Below are positions 44,433 to 52,973 of a stretch of 64,000 bases of DNA, one piece after another (the stretch's first letter is position 1; each line of letters opens with the position of its first letter). A model generated the notes under the pieces. The model ran no database searches and was not told the origin of the DNA. It saw nothing but the letters and a program-made list of their open reading frames with translations. Source of the stretch: JAFDVL01 sp964631865 (lineage in GTDB: Bacteria; Acidobacteriota; Blastocatellia; RBC074); the NCBI GenBank assembly GCA_964631865.1, contig CAZWAK010000015.1, positions 1 to 64,000 on the forward strand, read 5' to 3'. A program made the translations under genes and the position numbers.

Positions 44433-45275
44433 ATGATGAAAACAGGCACTGAAAAAAGACGGGCGATTTCCTTGATGTACCACGACGTGGTCGAACAGGC
44501 GGCGCATCAGACGAGCGGCTTCGGCAGCGCCGACGCGGCACTCTACAAATTGGAGCCGGAGGATTTCGCGCGCCATCTCGCTGCGATCAAAGCCGTCGTT
44601 GCAGGTCGTCCCCAATTGGTAACGGAGTTGTTGGCGGGAACTGTTGCGCCGTCGAACCCCTGGATGCTGACGTTCGATGATGGTGGTGCGAGTTTTTATC
44701 CCTTCATCGCGGATCGCCTGGAAGCGTTGGGCTGGCGCGCGCATTTCTTCATCACGACCGATTACATCGGCACGCCCGCGTTTCTGACGCGCGCGCAGAT
44801 TCGTGCCTTGCATCAGCGCGGCCACATCATCGGCTCGCACTCGTGCTCGCATCCGCTGCGGTTTGCGGCGCGGCCCTGGCACGAACTGAAACACGAATGG
44901 AGCGAGAGTGTGAAGGTGCTTGCCGATTTGCTGGGCGAGCCGGTGCAAACCGCTTCGATTCCCGGCGGGCAATATTCGCGGGCAGTCGCCGACGCTGCTG
45001 CTGCTACTGGCCTCAAGGCGCTCTTTACTTCCGAGCCGACCAGCGGTTGCGCCGAAGTCAATGGCTGTCTGGTCTTGGGGCGCTACGCGATTCAACGTTG
45101 GACTTCACCCGCTGTCGCCGCCGCCATGGCTTCCGGTCACTTCGCACCACGCTTCAAACAGTGGTTGTGGTGGGAAACCAAGAAGAGCTTCAAGGCACTG
45201 GGCGGCGACTACTATTTGAAATTACGTGCGTCCTGGACAGACGGACTGAATCGAACTTCTCAAGAGAAGGTATAG
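44433..45275 (+). CDS. Polysaccharide deacetylase (NodB fold)
   Basis: 280 residues, short version. SLMYHDVV, WMLTFDDGGASFYPF, HIIGSHSCSHPLRF and IPGGQYSRAVADAAAATG mark an intact active site. Two ATG codons (44433, 44436) are equally possible starts and the Shine-Dalgarno is weak. It follows the GT4 gene by 10 bp. It is the third apparently active deacetylase of the locus, the fourth such domain of the window counting the degenerate fusion at 2445-4145. Confidence 0.88.
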   Translation: MMKTGTEKRRAISLMYHDVVEQAAHQTSGFGSADAALYKLEPEDFARHLAAIKAVVAGRPQLVTELLAGTVAPSNPWMLTFDDGGASFYPFIADRLEALGWRAHFFITTDYIGTPAFLTRAQIRALHQRGHIIGSHSCSHPLRFAARPWHELKHEWSESVKVLADLLGEPVQTASIPGGQYSRAVADAAAATGLKALFTSEPTSGCAEVNGCLVLGRYAIQRWTSPAVAAAMASGHFAPRFKQWLWWETKKSFKALGGDYYLKLRASWTDGLNRTSQEKV

Positions 45276-45418
45276 AAAAAACAATAGAAAAAATATTGAG
45301 GAGGAAGCTCACGCTCAAACAACCAATCAGCGATTCGCAGTATCGAGTTTTAAGACTCATCGCAAAACCCTCACAGCGCGTTGAGCCAAAGATCAAGGTT
45401 TTCAATCTGGAGGGGCAA

Positions 45419-47830
45419 ATGAAAGCTTGTATGACTTATATGAAGAGGCATTTGGTAATTTTTGTGGCCGTGCTGACCGCAGCATTGATGGGGGTGAATT
45501 GTGGGGCGCTGGGCAAAGGAGCTGGCAGCACGCTAACGGAAGCGGAGGTCGAAGCCATTGCGAAACGCATGGCTCCCAACCTCGCGGCTGCCGGGAATGA
45601 CCCCGAACTCCCGCGCGTTTTTCTCAACACCGATTATGTTCCCCCAACCGGCAGAACGATTGCGGTCGGGGCCGGCGGCGATTTTCAGTCCGCCATCAAT
45701 CAAGCCCAACCGGGCGACATTATTACTTTGCAAGCCGGTACCAGCTATACCGGCAATTTCACCCTGCCTGCCAAAACCGGGAATGGTTGGATCGTGATTC
45801 GCACCTCTGCGCCGGACAGCAGTCTGCCCGCACCGGGCATACGGATGACTCCGGCCTATAGCAGCTTGTTGCCGAAGCTGATTACCCCGAACAGCAGTCC
45901 CGCGCTGGAAGCTCTCGATGGCGCGCATCACTATCGCATTATCGGAGTGGAATTCGCCCAGGCGACGGGCGTTGAGCTGACCTTCAATCTGGTGGCCTTT
46001 GGGGACGTCCAAAACTCCCTCGACCGCATGCCGCACAATTTGATTCTGGATCGGGTGTACATTCACGGCAATCCCACGACCAAGCTGCGTCGTGGCGTGC
46101 GGCTCAACAGCGCCACCAGCGCCGTTATTGATTCGTACATTTCGGATTGCAAGGACATTGGCTTTGATTCGCAAGCCATTGGTTCCTGGAACGGCCCCGG
46201 CCCTTTCAAGGTCGTCAACAACTATCTGGAAGGCGCGGGCGAAAACATCATCTTCGGCGGCGGCGATCCGCAGATCGCGAACCTCGTGCCGTCGGACATC
46301 GAATTTCGGCGCAACCATTGCTTCAAACCGCTCACGTGGCGTCAGGAAGACCCCAGTTATGCGGGTCGTCCCTGGAGCGTGAAGAACATTCTGGAACTCA
46401 AAAACGCGCAACGGGTGTTGATTGACGGCAACATTTTTGAGAACAACTGGACGAATGCGCAGAACGGCTACGCGATTCTCTTTACCGTGCGGAATCAAGA
46501 CGGAAGTGCGCCCTGGTCGGTGGTGCAGGACGTGACCTTCACCAACAACATTGTGCGCAGTTCCGGGGGCGGCTTCAATATGCACGGAACGGATAACCTG
46601 CAACGAAGCGTGTTCACGCGGCGCATCCGCATTGCCAACAATCTGCTCGTGGACATCAGCCGCCAGCGGTGGGCCGGCAACGGAACAGGCTTTCAGCTTT
46701 ATGGTGGCCCCCACGAAGTGACGATTGACCACAACACCGTTCTGCACGACTACACGATCATCGCAACGGCAGATGTGCCGAGTGAAAACTTTGTCTTTCG
46801 GAACAACTTATTCCCCCACAACGAGTATGGCGTCGTGGGCGATAATCGCGGCACCGGAAACTCAACGATCAATTACTATTTCCCCTCGGCCATCTTCGTC
46901 AAGAATGTGCTGGCCGGCGGGACAAGCGCGCTCTACCCGCCGGATAACTTCTTTCCGACCACCTTGGATGACGTGCGCTTTGTGGATCGCAACGGCGGCA
47001 ATTACCGCCTGGCCGCGAACAGCCCATATAAAAACGCGGGAACAGATGGCAAAGACCTGGGCTGCGACTTCGATGCGTTAGAAGCCGCGCTGGTCCGCAA
47101 TATCACCACCGCCTACAGCGTCTCGGCGGCCAGCTACAGCGCCAACGCCCCGCTCGCGGCGGAATCTATTGTTTCCGCTTTCGGGACGGGCCTGGCAACC
47201 GGTACACAGGCGGCCATGACCACCCCGCTTCCGACGACGCTGGCGGGCACGACGGTCAAGGTTCGAGACAGTGCCGGAACCGAACGTCTGGCCGCGCTGT
47301 TTTATGTTTCTCCCACGCAAGTGAACTATCAAATCCCGGCGGGAACCGCCGCCGGAACAGCGATTGTCACCATGACGAGTGGGAACTCTATCGTCGCTAC
47401 GGGCGCGCTGCAGATCACCTCTGTGTCTCCTGGTCTCTTCACGTTTGAAGCGACCGGACGTGGGGTAGCGGCAGGTGAATCCGCCCGCTTCAGGGGTGGT
47501 GTAAAACAAGCCGAAGCGCGGCTGGCCCGCTTTGATGCGACCCAGAACAGATGGATTCCGATTCCCGTGGACCTGTCCTTCACTTCCGATCAGGTCTTTC
47601 TGATCCTCTATGGCACAGGCATCCGCGCGCGCAATCCAAATGGAACCGTCACGGCTCAGGTTGGCGGCGTCGCTTGCCAGGTGACTTATGCCGGAATCCA
47701 GTCCACCAATGTGGGATTGGATCAAGTGAATATTCTTTTGGCCAATAGTTTGGCGGGGCGTGGTGTGGTGGATGTGGTCTTCACGATTGACGGCGTGACG
47801 GCCAATACAGTTCAGGTCACGATTCAATGA
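45419..47830 (+). CDS. Secreted parallel beta-helix protein with C-terminal Acidobacterial TIGR03437-type domain
   Basis: 803 residues. An N-terminal export sequence (MKRHLVIFVAVLTAALMGVNCGA) is followed by a helical linker and a pectate-lyase-like right-handed beta-helix (about 60-560: AVGAGGDFQSAINQAQPGDIITLQAG, then repeated IIGVEF, LILDRVYIHG, NNIVRSSGGGFNMHG, IANNLLVD, TIDHNTVLHD). The last 240 residues (VSAASYSANAPLAAESIVSAFGTGLA, LFYVSPTQVNYQIPAG, VFLILYGTGIR, GLDQVNILLANSLAGRG) are the IPT/TIG-like domain typical of Solibacter and relatives. I start at the ATG at 45419, preceded by GGAGGGG; the frame is open much further upstream but that part lies over the deacetylase gene. Possible role: surface glycan binding, lysis or epimerisation. 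Confidence 0.87.
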   Translation: MKACMTYMKRHLVIFVAVLTAALMGVNCGALGKGAGSTLTEAEVEAIAKRMAPNLAAAGNDPELPRVFLNTDYVPPTGRTIAVGAGGDFQSAINQAQPGDIITLQAGTSYTGNFTLPAKTGNGWIVIRTSAPDSSLPAPGIRMTPAYSSLLPKLITPNSSPALEALDGAHHYRIIGVEFAQATGVELTFNLVAFGDVQNSLDRMPHNLILDRVYIHGNPTTKLRRGVRLNSATSAVIDSYISDCKDIGFDSQAIGSWNGPGPFKVVNNYLEGAGENIIFGGGDPQIANLVPSDIEFRRNHCFKPLTWRQEDPSYAGRPWSVKNILELKNAQRVLIDGNIFENNWTNAQNGYAILFTVRNQDGSAPWSVVQDVTFTNNIVRSSGGGFNMHGTDNLQRSVFTRRIRIANNLLVDISRQRWAGNGTGFQLYGGPHEVTIDHNTVLHDYTIIATADVPSENFVFRNNLFPHNEYGVVGDNRGTGNSTINYYFPSAIFVKNVLAGGTSALYPPDNFFPTTLDDVRFVDRNGGNYRLAANSPYKNAGTDGKDLGCDFDALEAALVRNITTAYSVSAASYSANAPLAAESIVSAFGTGLATGTQAAMTTPLPTTLAGTTVKVRDSAGTERLAALFYVSPTQVNYQIPAGTAAGTAIVTMTSGNSIVATGALQITSVSPGLFTFEATGRGVAAGESARFRGGVKQAEARLARFDATQNRWIPIPVDLSFTSDQVFLILYGTGIRARNPNGTVTAQVGGVACQVTYAGIQSTNVGLDQVNILLANSLAGRGVVDVVFTIDGVTANTVQVTIQ

Positions 47831-48147
47831 TCGTGACCTAAACAGGAAAGAAGGAGGTTCAACCGTCAAAGAGACAAGGTTTGCATAAGCTCGCGATGCG
47901 ATGGACTGGCAGGGGAAACTCAATAGGTGAACCGCCCAGTGTCAGCAGTTTCCCCGCCAGTCCGCAGACGTGAAACGGATGGGACGTCTGTGCCCCACTT
48001 TCTCCTCTCGCACTTTACTTTGTCGTCGGCGAACCCCGACGCGCCCCAACGCGCTACGGCAAAGGGAGTGAAAGACGGGAATGCTGAAACGGACGAGCGG
48101 CAGAAAGTGGAGCGCGTTTCTGCCCTAAGACAAGAAAGAACCTCACA
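47831..48147. other. Intergenic region of about 320 bp with a strong hairpin
   Basis: No gene is supported. It starts with a perfect-looking Shine-Dalgarno (AAGGAGGT, 47850-47857) that has no ATG at usable distance; the nearest in-frame reading (TTG at 47881 or ATG at 47896) ends after about 30 codons. A long hairpin (47903-47963) follows. The spacer marks the border between the core EPS genes and the accessory block on the right. Confidence 0.5.
47903..47963. repeat. Long inverted repeat between the EPS core and accessory block
   Basis: GGACTGGCAGGGGAAACT (47903-47920) pairs with AGTTTCCCCGCCAGTCC (47947-47963) along 17 bp with one bulged base and a 26-nt loop. A second small hairpin (AGACGT/ACGTCT) follows. 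No U-tract follows, so it is not a typical terminator. Confidence 0.7.
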
Positions 48148-48837
48148 ATGGCGACAGATTATTACCGCGTTAGCAATGTCGTCCGAAGCAATATAGATAG
48201 CTTCGGCCTCGTAAAAACTATTTATGATCTATTTTACAAAATAGCCAATCGTATTTGGCTGTTTCGAGTCTTGAAATGCATGGTAATTAGCAAAGTTGAC
48301 CCAAACTATCTGAAAAGTGCCGGTCAATATCAATATCTCTTTCTTGATACAGAGATGCTTTATAAGTTCGCGCAACGCCCAGAGTACGATCTTTCGGAAG
48401 CATTTTTGCGCCACGCCGAAGAGCGCGGCGACGAATGTTACGCCATTCTGGATGGAGATACGTTAGCGAGCTATGGCTGGTATTCCAATCGCCCTGTCAA
48501 CGTAGGTTTTGAAGGTGACGAGGGAGAAGGAGAGACTCTGCGCCTGCATTTCAATGACCGATACATCTATATGTATAAGGGCTATACGCACACCGCCTAT
48601 CGCGGACAGCGCCTGCATGCTATCGGGATGACGCACGCCCTGGAAGCGTATTTGAAGCGCGGCTTCAAAGGGTTGGTTTCTTATGTCGAGGCCAACAATT
48701 ACCGCTCCTTGAAGTCTGTCTACCGGATGGGCTATCAGGACTTCGGCAAAATTTCTATCTTCAGAATTTTGGGTAAGTATCTGATCTACAACAGCAAGGG
48801 CTGCAAAGAGTATGGATTTAAAATGGAAGTACTTTGA
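48148..48837 (+). CDS. GNAT-fold N-acyltransferase
   Basis: 229 residues. The C-terminal half has GNAT features: YIYMYKGYTHTAYRGQRLHAIGMTHALEAYLKRGFKGLVSYVEANNYRSLKSVYRMGYQDFG, where YRGQRLHAIG corresponds to the acyl-CoA pyrophosphate loop (Q/RxxGxG/A pattern, somewhat altered) and NNYRSLKSVYRMGY to the usual C-terminal N-xxS-xxxY-K-GF motif. The first 70 residues are a less typical basic/aromatic extension. It opens the accessory block. The acyl acceptor may be an amino sugar or amino acid. Confidence 0.75.
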   Translation: MATDYYRVSNVVRSNIDSFGLVKTIYDLFYKIANRIWLFRVLKCMVISKVDPNYLKSAGQYQYLFLDTEMLYKFAQRPEYDLSEAFLRHAEERGDECYAILDGDTLASYGWYSNRPVNVGFEGDEGEGETLRLHFNDRYIYMYKGYTHTAYRGQRLHAIGMTHALEAYLKRGFKGLVSYVEANNYRSLKSVYRMGYQDFGKISIFRILGKYLIYNSKGCKEYGFKMEVL

Positions 48838-48959
48838 CTAAATACAGTGTAAGTGAAACTCCCCGATGATTTTCTGCCCCATATCTTTCTGGAAAAAGAT
48901 AAATTACAGGGCGATATGAAGTAGAAGATTAACTCTGCAAAATACGTTAGAAGTTAGCT

Positions 48960-48965
48960 TATACT
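48960..48965 (+). promoter_or_regulatory. Possible -10 box before the LLM monooxygenase gene
   Basis: TATACT lies 21 bp before the ATG in an AT-rich 150-bp spacer, matching the -10 consensus at 5 of 6 positions. No good -35 is seen at 16-18 bp, so this is a weak candidate for an internal promoter of the F-A-T gene set. Confidence 0.3.
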
Positions 48966-48986
48966 AGACGAAATGAGGTAATCACT

Positions 48987-50045
48987 ATGTATTCGAACAC
49001 CACACCAGAAGGTAATGGAGGTCAACCCACCCAGACTTCTATTGAAATCTTTGCCACTTGTCCGCAATCGAGTCAGGTGCCGAAAGAAACTTATCTCAAT
49101 CACGTGATCGAGGTCGCCCAATGGAGCGAGAAATATGGCTGCAAAGGCATTCTGGTTTACACCGACAACTCGTTGGTAGACCCCTGGCTGGTTTCGCAGG
49201 TTATCATCGAAAACACCCAGACCCTGTGCCCACTGGTTGCTGTCCAACCCATTTACATGCATCCCTACACCGCTGCCCGGATGTGCGCTACTTACGGGTA
49301 TCTCTACAATCGCCAGATTTATCTGAATATGCTGGCGGGGGGATTCAAAAATGACTTGTTGGCCTTGAATGACCCGACACCGCATGACCAACGCTATGAG
49401 CGGATGGTGGAATATGTGGAAGTCATCAAGCGGCTGCTGGCCAACGACTTTGGCGTGAGTTACAGCGGCGAATTCTATACTGTTGATAAATTGCGCATGC
49501 GACCACCGCTGCCGCCGGAACTCTTCCCCGGTATTCTGGTTTCAGGTTCTTCTGAGGCTGGATTGGCGGCGGCCAAAGCCATTGGCGCGACGGCGGTCAA
49601 GTATCCGAAACCGCCGGGCGATTACGAAAATGATCCGCCGAACGAAAACCTCAACGCTGGCGTGCGGGTCGGGATCATCGCGCGGGACAATGCGGATGAA
49701 GCCTGGCGCGTCGCGCACGAACGCTTCCCCGAAGACCGCAAAGGCGAACTGGCCCATCAAATGGCCATGAAAGTTTCCGATTCGGTCTGGCACAAACAAC
49801 TCTCGGACTTAGGCAAGACGACGGAAAACAATCCGTACTGGTTGACGCCTTTTCAGCATTACAAAACCTTCTGCCCATATCTGGTCGGCAACTACGCGAC
49901 GGTTGCGGCAGAAGTCGCCCGCTACATTGCGCTGGGCTTTCAAACCTTCATCGTAGACATTCCGCCGAGCGAAGAAGAGTTGTACCACATGGACATTGTG
50001 TTCCAACAAGCTGCCGCGCGCCTGACGCTGAAGGAGGCTGCGTGA
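48987..50045 (+). CDS. Luciferase-like (LLM) flavin-dependent monooxygenase
   Basis: 352-residue TIM-barrel flavoprotein of the bacterial luciferase/SsuD type. Features include SIEIFATCPQSSQ, GCKGILVYTDNSLVDPWLVSQVIIENTQTLCPLVAVQPIYMHPYTAARMCATYGYLYNRQIYLNMLAGG (the flavin-phosphate region), HDQRYERMVEYVEVIKRLL, FPGILVSGSSEAG, and a C-terminal VAAEVARYIALGFQTFIVDIPPSEEE. It would use FMNH2 and O2 to oxidise a small substrate. The stop overlaps the start of the adenylation gene (TGATG), and formyltransferase and carrier protein follow, so a carrier-bound or free amino acid is the likely substrate. GAGG precedes the ATG. Confidence 0.9.
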   Translation: MYSNTTPEGNGGQPTQTSIEIFATCPQSSQVPKETYLNHVIEVAQWSEKYGCKGILVYTDNSLVDPWLVSQVIIENTQTLCPLVAVQPIYMHPYTAARMCATYGYLYNRQIYLNMLAGGFKNDLLALNDPTPHDQRYERMVEYVEVIKRLLANDFGVSYSGEFYTVDKLRMRPPLPPELFPGILVSGSSEAGLAAAKAIGATAVKYPKPPGDYENDPPNENLNAGVRVGIIARDNADEAWRVAHERFPEDRKGELAHQMAMKVSDSVWHKQLSDLGKTTENNPYWLTPFQHYKTFCPYLVGNYATVAAEVARYIALGFQTFIVDIPPSEEELYHMDIVFQQAAARLTLKEAA

Positions 50046-51655
50046 TGAGTTCATTATTACAACAGTTGGTTACGAACCAGGCGGAGCAGCGCCCGGAAGC
50101 CACCGCCATCGTCTACAAACAGGAGCGCCTGACCTACGGCGAGTTGGAAGCGTCGTCCAATCGGTTGGCACGGCTGCTGAAAGAAGCGGGTTGCCAACGC
50201 GGCGACCGCGTGGGGTTTCTCATTCCGAAAACGCCCGCGGCCATCATCACGATCCTCGGCATTCTGAAGGCCGATTGCGCGTATGTGCCGCTCGATCCTT
50301 CAAGCCCCGCGCCCCGTTTGGAAATGATCGTGGATGCCTGCGCGCCGCGCTTCATCATTGCGGGCGGCTCGGTCACGTCGTTGCTTGATGAAGTGATGGC
50401 GGATGAGTTGCGTCGCAAAGGCACGGCGATTGGCTGGATGGGCGAAGGCAAAGGCGAAGGCCACAACTTCAAAGTGCAATTTTCGCGCGCCGACTTGAAT
50501 GGCTACGACGGTGCTGCGCTGGATTACCAAAACACCAGCAGCGATGCGGCCCATATCCTTTTCACGTCGGGTTCAACCGGCGTGCCGAAAGGCGTGGTGA
50601 TTACGCACGCCAATGTGTTGCCGTTCATCAATTGGGCCGTGAATTATTTCGGCACACAAGCAGGCGAGAAGATTTCCAGTCATCCGCCGCTGCACTTCGA
50701 TCTTTCGACCTACGACATCTACGGCACGCTGTCGAGCGGCGCTGAGTTGCACATCGTGCCGACGGAATTGAATCTGCTGCCGCACAAACTCGCGGACTTC
50801 ATTCGCAACTCGGAATTGACGCAGTGGTTTTCGGTGCCTTCGGTCTTGAACTTTATGGCGAAGGCCGATGTCGTGAAGCAGGATGATTTTCCCACGCTCA
50901 AACGGTTGATGTGGTGCGGCGAAGTCTTTCCGACGCCACCGCTGATCTACTGGATGCAACGGCTGCCGCGCGTGCAATTCACGAACCTCTACGGCCCGAC
51001 CGAAGCGACGATTGCCAGCAGTTACTACACCGTGCCTGAATGCCCGGCGAACGAGCGCGTAGACATTCCCATTGGCTTGCCGTGCGACGGCGAAGAGTTG
51101 GTCGTGCTGGATGAAGAATTGAAGCCGTTGCCGCCGGGCGAAATCGGTGATCTGTACATCGCGGGTGTGGGCTTGAGTCCGGGTTACTGGCGCGATGCCG
51201 AAAAGACGAACGGCGTGTTTATTCGTCGTCCCGGCAGTTCTGATCCGAATGACCGCATTTACAAAACGGGCGATCTGGCCAAGCTCGGTGAAGACGGCCT
51301 CGTGTACTACCTGGGACGTGCGGATTCGCAAATCAAGAGTCGCGGCTATCGCATTGAGTTGGGCGAAATCGAGACGGCCTTGAATGCGCTCAATGTTACG
51401 GAAGAATGTGCCATCGTGGCCATCAACACGGGCGGCTTTGAAGGCGTGGCGATTTGCTGCGCGTATGTGCCGCTCCCTGATGCCGACGTAACGCCGACGC
51501 GATTGCGTGCGGATTTGAGCAAAGCGTTGCCGAGTTACATGCTCCCGGCGCGTTGGATGCAGTTCGAGCGGTTGCCCAAGAATGCCAACGGCAAGATTGA
51601 TCGCAAAGTGCTGCGCGAACAATTCCAACAAGAAGCGCAAGGCACGGCGAGTTAA
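50045..51655 (+). CDS. Stand-alone NRPS-type amino acid adenylation enzyme
   Basis: 536 residues, a free A domain. Core motifs are present: LTYGELE (A1), LKADCAYVPLDP (A2), LFTSGSTGVPKG (A3, 172-183), HFDLSTYDIYG (A4, with the amino-group-binding Asp at about 219), NLYGPTEATI (A5), GELYIAG-like GDLYIAGVGLSPGYW (A6), YKTGDLAK (A7), GRADSQIKSRGYRIELGEIE (A8), LPSYMLP (A9) and NANGKIDR with the catalytic Lys (A10). My by-eye specificity positions read D-L-Y-S-M-C-L-I-A-K, which I cannot assign to an amino acid. The ATG overlaps the LLM stop. It probably loads the carrier protein at 52646. Confidence 0.92.
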   Translation: MSSLLQQLVTNQAEQRPEATAIVYKQERLTYGELEASSNRLARLLKEAGCQRGDRVGFLIPKTPAAIITILGILKADCAYVPLDPSSPAPRLEMIVDACAPRFIIAGGSVTSLLDEVMADELRRKGTAIGWMGEGKGEGHNFKVQFSRADLNGYDGAALDYQNTSSDAAHILFTSGSTGVPKGVVITHANVLPFINWAVNYFGTQAGEKISSHPPLHFDLSTYDIYGTLSSGAELHIVPTELNLLPHKLADFIRNSELTQWFSVPSVLNFMAKADVVKQDDFPTLKRLMWCGEVFPTPPLIYWMQRLPRVQFTNLYGPTEATIASSYYTVPECPANERVDIPIGLPCDGEELVVLDEELKPLPPGEIGDLYIAGVGLSPGYWRDAEKTNGVFIRRPGSSDPNDRIYKTGDLAKLGEDGLVYYLGRADSQIKSRGYRIELGEIETALNALNVTEECAIVAINTGGFEGVAICCAYVPLPDADVTPTRLRADLSKALPSYMLPARWMQFERLPKNANGKIDRKVLREQFQQEAQGTAS

Positions 51656-51676
51656 ATCGAAGCGGGAGGGTTGCAC

Positions 51677-52633
51677 TTGAACATACTACTGGTGGGCGAA
51701 GAATCGGCAGGCACGCAAACACTGAAGATGCTGGCGAACAGCGAGCATAAGTTAGTGGGCGTGATGGCCTCGGCGACTCGACAAGCGACGGGCGGGATGA
51801 CGCTGTGGCAGTTCGCTGAAAAGCAGGGCTGTCGCACGTGGCCGGCGGCGCTGGTGAAAGATCCGGCGTTTGCCGAGGTGGTCAGGGCGGAACAAGTGGA
51901 TTTGTTGCTCAACGTGCATTCGCTCTTTGTGATTAAGGGGGAGATTGTGGCTGCCCCGCGTATTGGCAGTTTCAATCTACATCCCGGCCCGCTGCCGCGT
52001 TACGCCGGACTGAACGCGCCGAGTTGGGCCATCTATCACGACGAAAAAGTTCACGGCGTCACGCTGCACCGCATGCTCGCCGGAATTGACACAGGCACTA
52101 TCGCGTATCAGGCGCTCTTTGACATCGAAGCGCGCGACACTGGGTTTTCGCTGAGCGCGAAATGTATCCGCGCGGGGTTGGAGTTGATCAAACAGTTGCT
52201 GGCCACAGCCGCTGTTGATCCACAGCGAATCCCCGCGCTTGAGCAGGACTTCACGGAGCGGCAATACTTCGGCAAAGAAACACCGGAGGACGGTTGGCTC
52301 GCGTGGTCACGTCCGGCGCGCAGGATTCACAACTTTGTGCGTGCGGCGGATTACTCCCCGTTTACCTCTCCCTGGAAAACCCCACGTTCCAGACTGGGAG
52401 GCGAAGAAATCGGTTTTGTGAAAACCACTCTGACCGGACAACCGTGCGCTGTGCCGCCCGGCACTATCGGGTCGGTGCTCGGCACGCAAGTGCAGGTAGC
52501 CTGTGCGGATCAATGGTTGGCGGTCGAACGAGTGCTACACAATGGCAAGCCCGCTCCGGCGGCGACTGTACTCAAACCGGGCGAACGGCTCGTGGGGAAG
52601 GAAGAACTCGAATTTCATAACGAACACAAATAA
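51677..52633 (+). CDS. NRPS F-domain-like formyltransferase (formyl-THF dependent)
   Basis: 318 residues of the methionyl-tRNA formyltransferase fold. The catalytic triad is in place: Asn100 and His102 in SFNLHPGPLPRYAGLNAPSWAIYHDE and Asp138 in GIDTG. The C-terminal DGWLAWSRPARRIHNFVRAADYSPFTSPW is typical. The HPGPLPRYAGLN wording matches N-formylating domains of NRPS initiation modules (as in gramicidin synthetase LgrA) better than Fmt or sugar formyltransferases. I start at the TTG at 51677 because GGGAGGG is 6 bp upstream; the TTG at 51671 touches the Shine-Dalgarno. It lies between the adenylation enzyme and the carrier protein. Confidence 0.88.
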   Translation: MNILLVGEESAGTQTLKMLANSEHKLVGVMASATRQATGGMTLWQFAEKQGCRTWPAALVKDPAFAEVVRAEQVDLLLNVHSLFVIKGEIVAAPRIGSFNLHPGPLPRYAGLNAPSWAIYHDEKVHGVTLHRMLAGIDTGTIAYQALFDIEARDTGFSLSAKCIRAGLELIKQLLATAAVDPQRIPALEQDFTERQYFGKETPEDGWLAWSRPARRIHNFVRAADYSPFTSPWKTPRSRLGGEEIGFVKTTLTGQPCAVPPGTIGSVLGTQVQVACADQWLAVERVLHNGKPAPAATVLKPGERLVGKEELEFHNEHK

Positions 52634-52645
52634 GGAGTAAGTCAA

Positions 52646-52912
52646 ATGACAAATAACGCTGTCACACACGAACAAATCATGCGATTGCTGGCCGACCGGG
52701 TACATATCGAAGCCCCGTCGGTGGACACCGATTTGATGGACTCAGGCTTGCTCGACTCGCTCACGCTGGTCGAGTTGATGAGCAGCCTGGAAGAAGAGTT
52801 TGGCATTGCCATCTCGTTCGACGAAATCGAATTAGACAATTTTCGCTCGGTGGCGCGCATCACGGACTTTGTGCGCGAGCGCAGTGGCGTCATGGAATTG
52901 GCGGTGGCTTAA
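52646..52912 (+). CDS. Acyl/peptidyl carrier protein
   Basis: 88 residues, the usual carrier size. The phosphopantetheine site is DSGLLDSLTLVEL with the attachment Ser at residue 38. Helix 3/4 reads SLEEEFGIAISFDEIELDNFRSVARITDFV, acidic as expected. It starts 12 bp after the formyltransferase gene with AAGGAG at good spacing. It is the natural thioester partner of the free adenylation enzyme upstream, so an aminoacyl- and N-formylaminoacyl-carrier intermediate is likely. Confidence 0.92.
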   Translation: MTNNAVTHEQIMRLLADRVHIEAPSVDTDLMDSGLLDSLTLVELMSSLEEEFGIAISFDEIELDNFRSVARITDFVRERSGVMELAVA

Positions 52913-52973
52913 CTCCACACGCCGTGCCGCGCCCCCTGCTTGAGCGAACGACATTCAAGGGAGAAAAACGACT

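Noticed and set aside
44843..45418. N-terminal extension of the beta-helix ORF by 192 codons
   Set aside because: The extension overlaps the deacetylase gene in another frame and lacks family features. The signal sequence and a GGAGGGG Shine-Dalgarno place the start at 45419.
47927..48196. 89-codon ORF before the GNAT gene
   Set aside because: It runs through the hairpin region and into the GNAT gene in another frame, without a ribosome-binding site or known domain.
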